5,087 nucleotides of DNA, from NCBI GenBank assembly GCA_020056155.1, contig JAGVII010000651.1:1-5087 (forward strand), in the 5' to 3' direction. Within the stretch, counting starts at the first letter, position 1, and each line of letters begins with the position of its first letter. Source of the DNA: Afipia sp. (GTDB taxonomy: Bacteria; Pseudomonadota; Alphaproteobacteria; Rhizobiales; Xanthobacteraceae). Under the pieces are notes generated by a model, which saw only the letters and a list, made by a program, of their open reading frames with translations, searched no databases and had not been told where the DNA came from. This document shows, piece by piece, positions 4,982 through 5,087 of the stretch. The translations under genes were made by a program, and so were the position numbers.

Positions 4982-5087
4982 TCAGGAACGCAGGCTGGTC
5001 CAGAGAAAGGCCAGGGTCGCCAGCGCCATGACCGCGGTCGCGGCCCAGCCCAGCACCCGCCAGTGCAGCGGCAGCACCAGTTCGCCC
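4982..5087 (-). CDS. Membrane protein C-terminal end, possibly Nramp-family metal transporter (partial)
   Basis: The window's right edge opens into a minus-strand frame of 34 codons ending in TGA at 4984-4982. The translation has the form HWRVLGWAATAVMALATL followed by AFLWTSLRS: one hydrophobic membrane helix with a short charged tail. The pattern of a W-x-x-x-x-x-W-x-A-T-A-x-M helix at the very C-terminus resembles the last helix of Nramp-type divalent metal (Mn/Fe) transporters, but 34 residues are too few for certainty. Third codon positions are about 91 % G or C, well above the genes to the left. It is read in the same direction as the heme-enzyme operon but is separated by 317 bases. 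Confidence 0.6.
   Translation of the reverse strand, partial: GELVLPLHWRVLGWAATAVMALATLAFLWTSLRS

Noticed and set aside
1..5087. CRISPR array, tRNA, rRNA or tandem repeats
   Set aside because: No regularly spaced repeats, tRNA arms or rRNA-like stretches were seen on either strand.

Overview
The window looks like an accessory region of a Gram-negative, moderately high-GC bacterium, probably a proteobacterium. A beta-proteobacterium such as a member of the Burkholderiales is my guess, from the style of the carboxylate-amine ligase and the ankyrin protein; nothing here fixes the taxon. Genes at the two ends look different from the middle. The left edge is the end of an IS66-family insertion sequence. 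The right edge is the C-terminal end of a very GC-rich membrane-protein gene (about 91 % GC at third codon positions over the 34 visible codons), which resembles ordinary chromosomal backbone.

Layout. 1-98: last 19 codons of an IS66 transposase and the right terminal repeat of the element. 99-793: no intact gene. It holds small, broken reading frames on the minus strand, one cut directly by the IS66 end, and looks like decayed DNA. 794-1321 (minus): a four-repeat ankyrin protein. 1532-1771 (minus): a 79-residue protein I do not recognise. 1772-2145: a 374-base non-coding stretch between divergent genes. 2146-3375 (plus): a YbdK-type carboxylate-amine ligase of the glutamate-cysteine ligase 2 family. 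3347-3958 (minus): a DUF1989 / urea-carboxylase-associated protein whose 3' end overlaps the ligase gene tail-to-tail by 29 bases. 3969-4664 (minus): a YqcI/YcgG-family heme-dependent N-hydroxylase related to GntA and DcsA. 4665-4981: a 317-base leader/regulatory region with a 12-base perfect palindrome and a plausible promoter. 4982-5087 (minus): partial membrane-protein gene, possibly Nramp-like.

The main biological interest is the minus-strand pair 4664-3347. The heme enzyme belongs to the family that N-hydroxylates guanidino groups (DcsA on L-arginine, GntA on pre-guanitoxin). The next gene belongs to a family that includes the carboxyguanidine deiminase subunits. The two genes are 10 bases apart, and the second gene's ribosome binding site directly follows the first gene's stop codon, so they form a compact operon. 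I infer a two-enzyme pathway that oxidises a guanidino compound and then processes the N-hydroxyguanidine. The adjacent ATP-dependent ligase on the opposite strand may or may not contribute. This functional link is inference from family knowledge and gene order; substrates cannot be read from the sequence.
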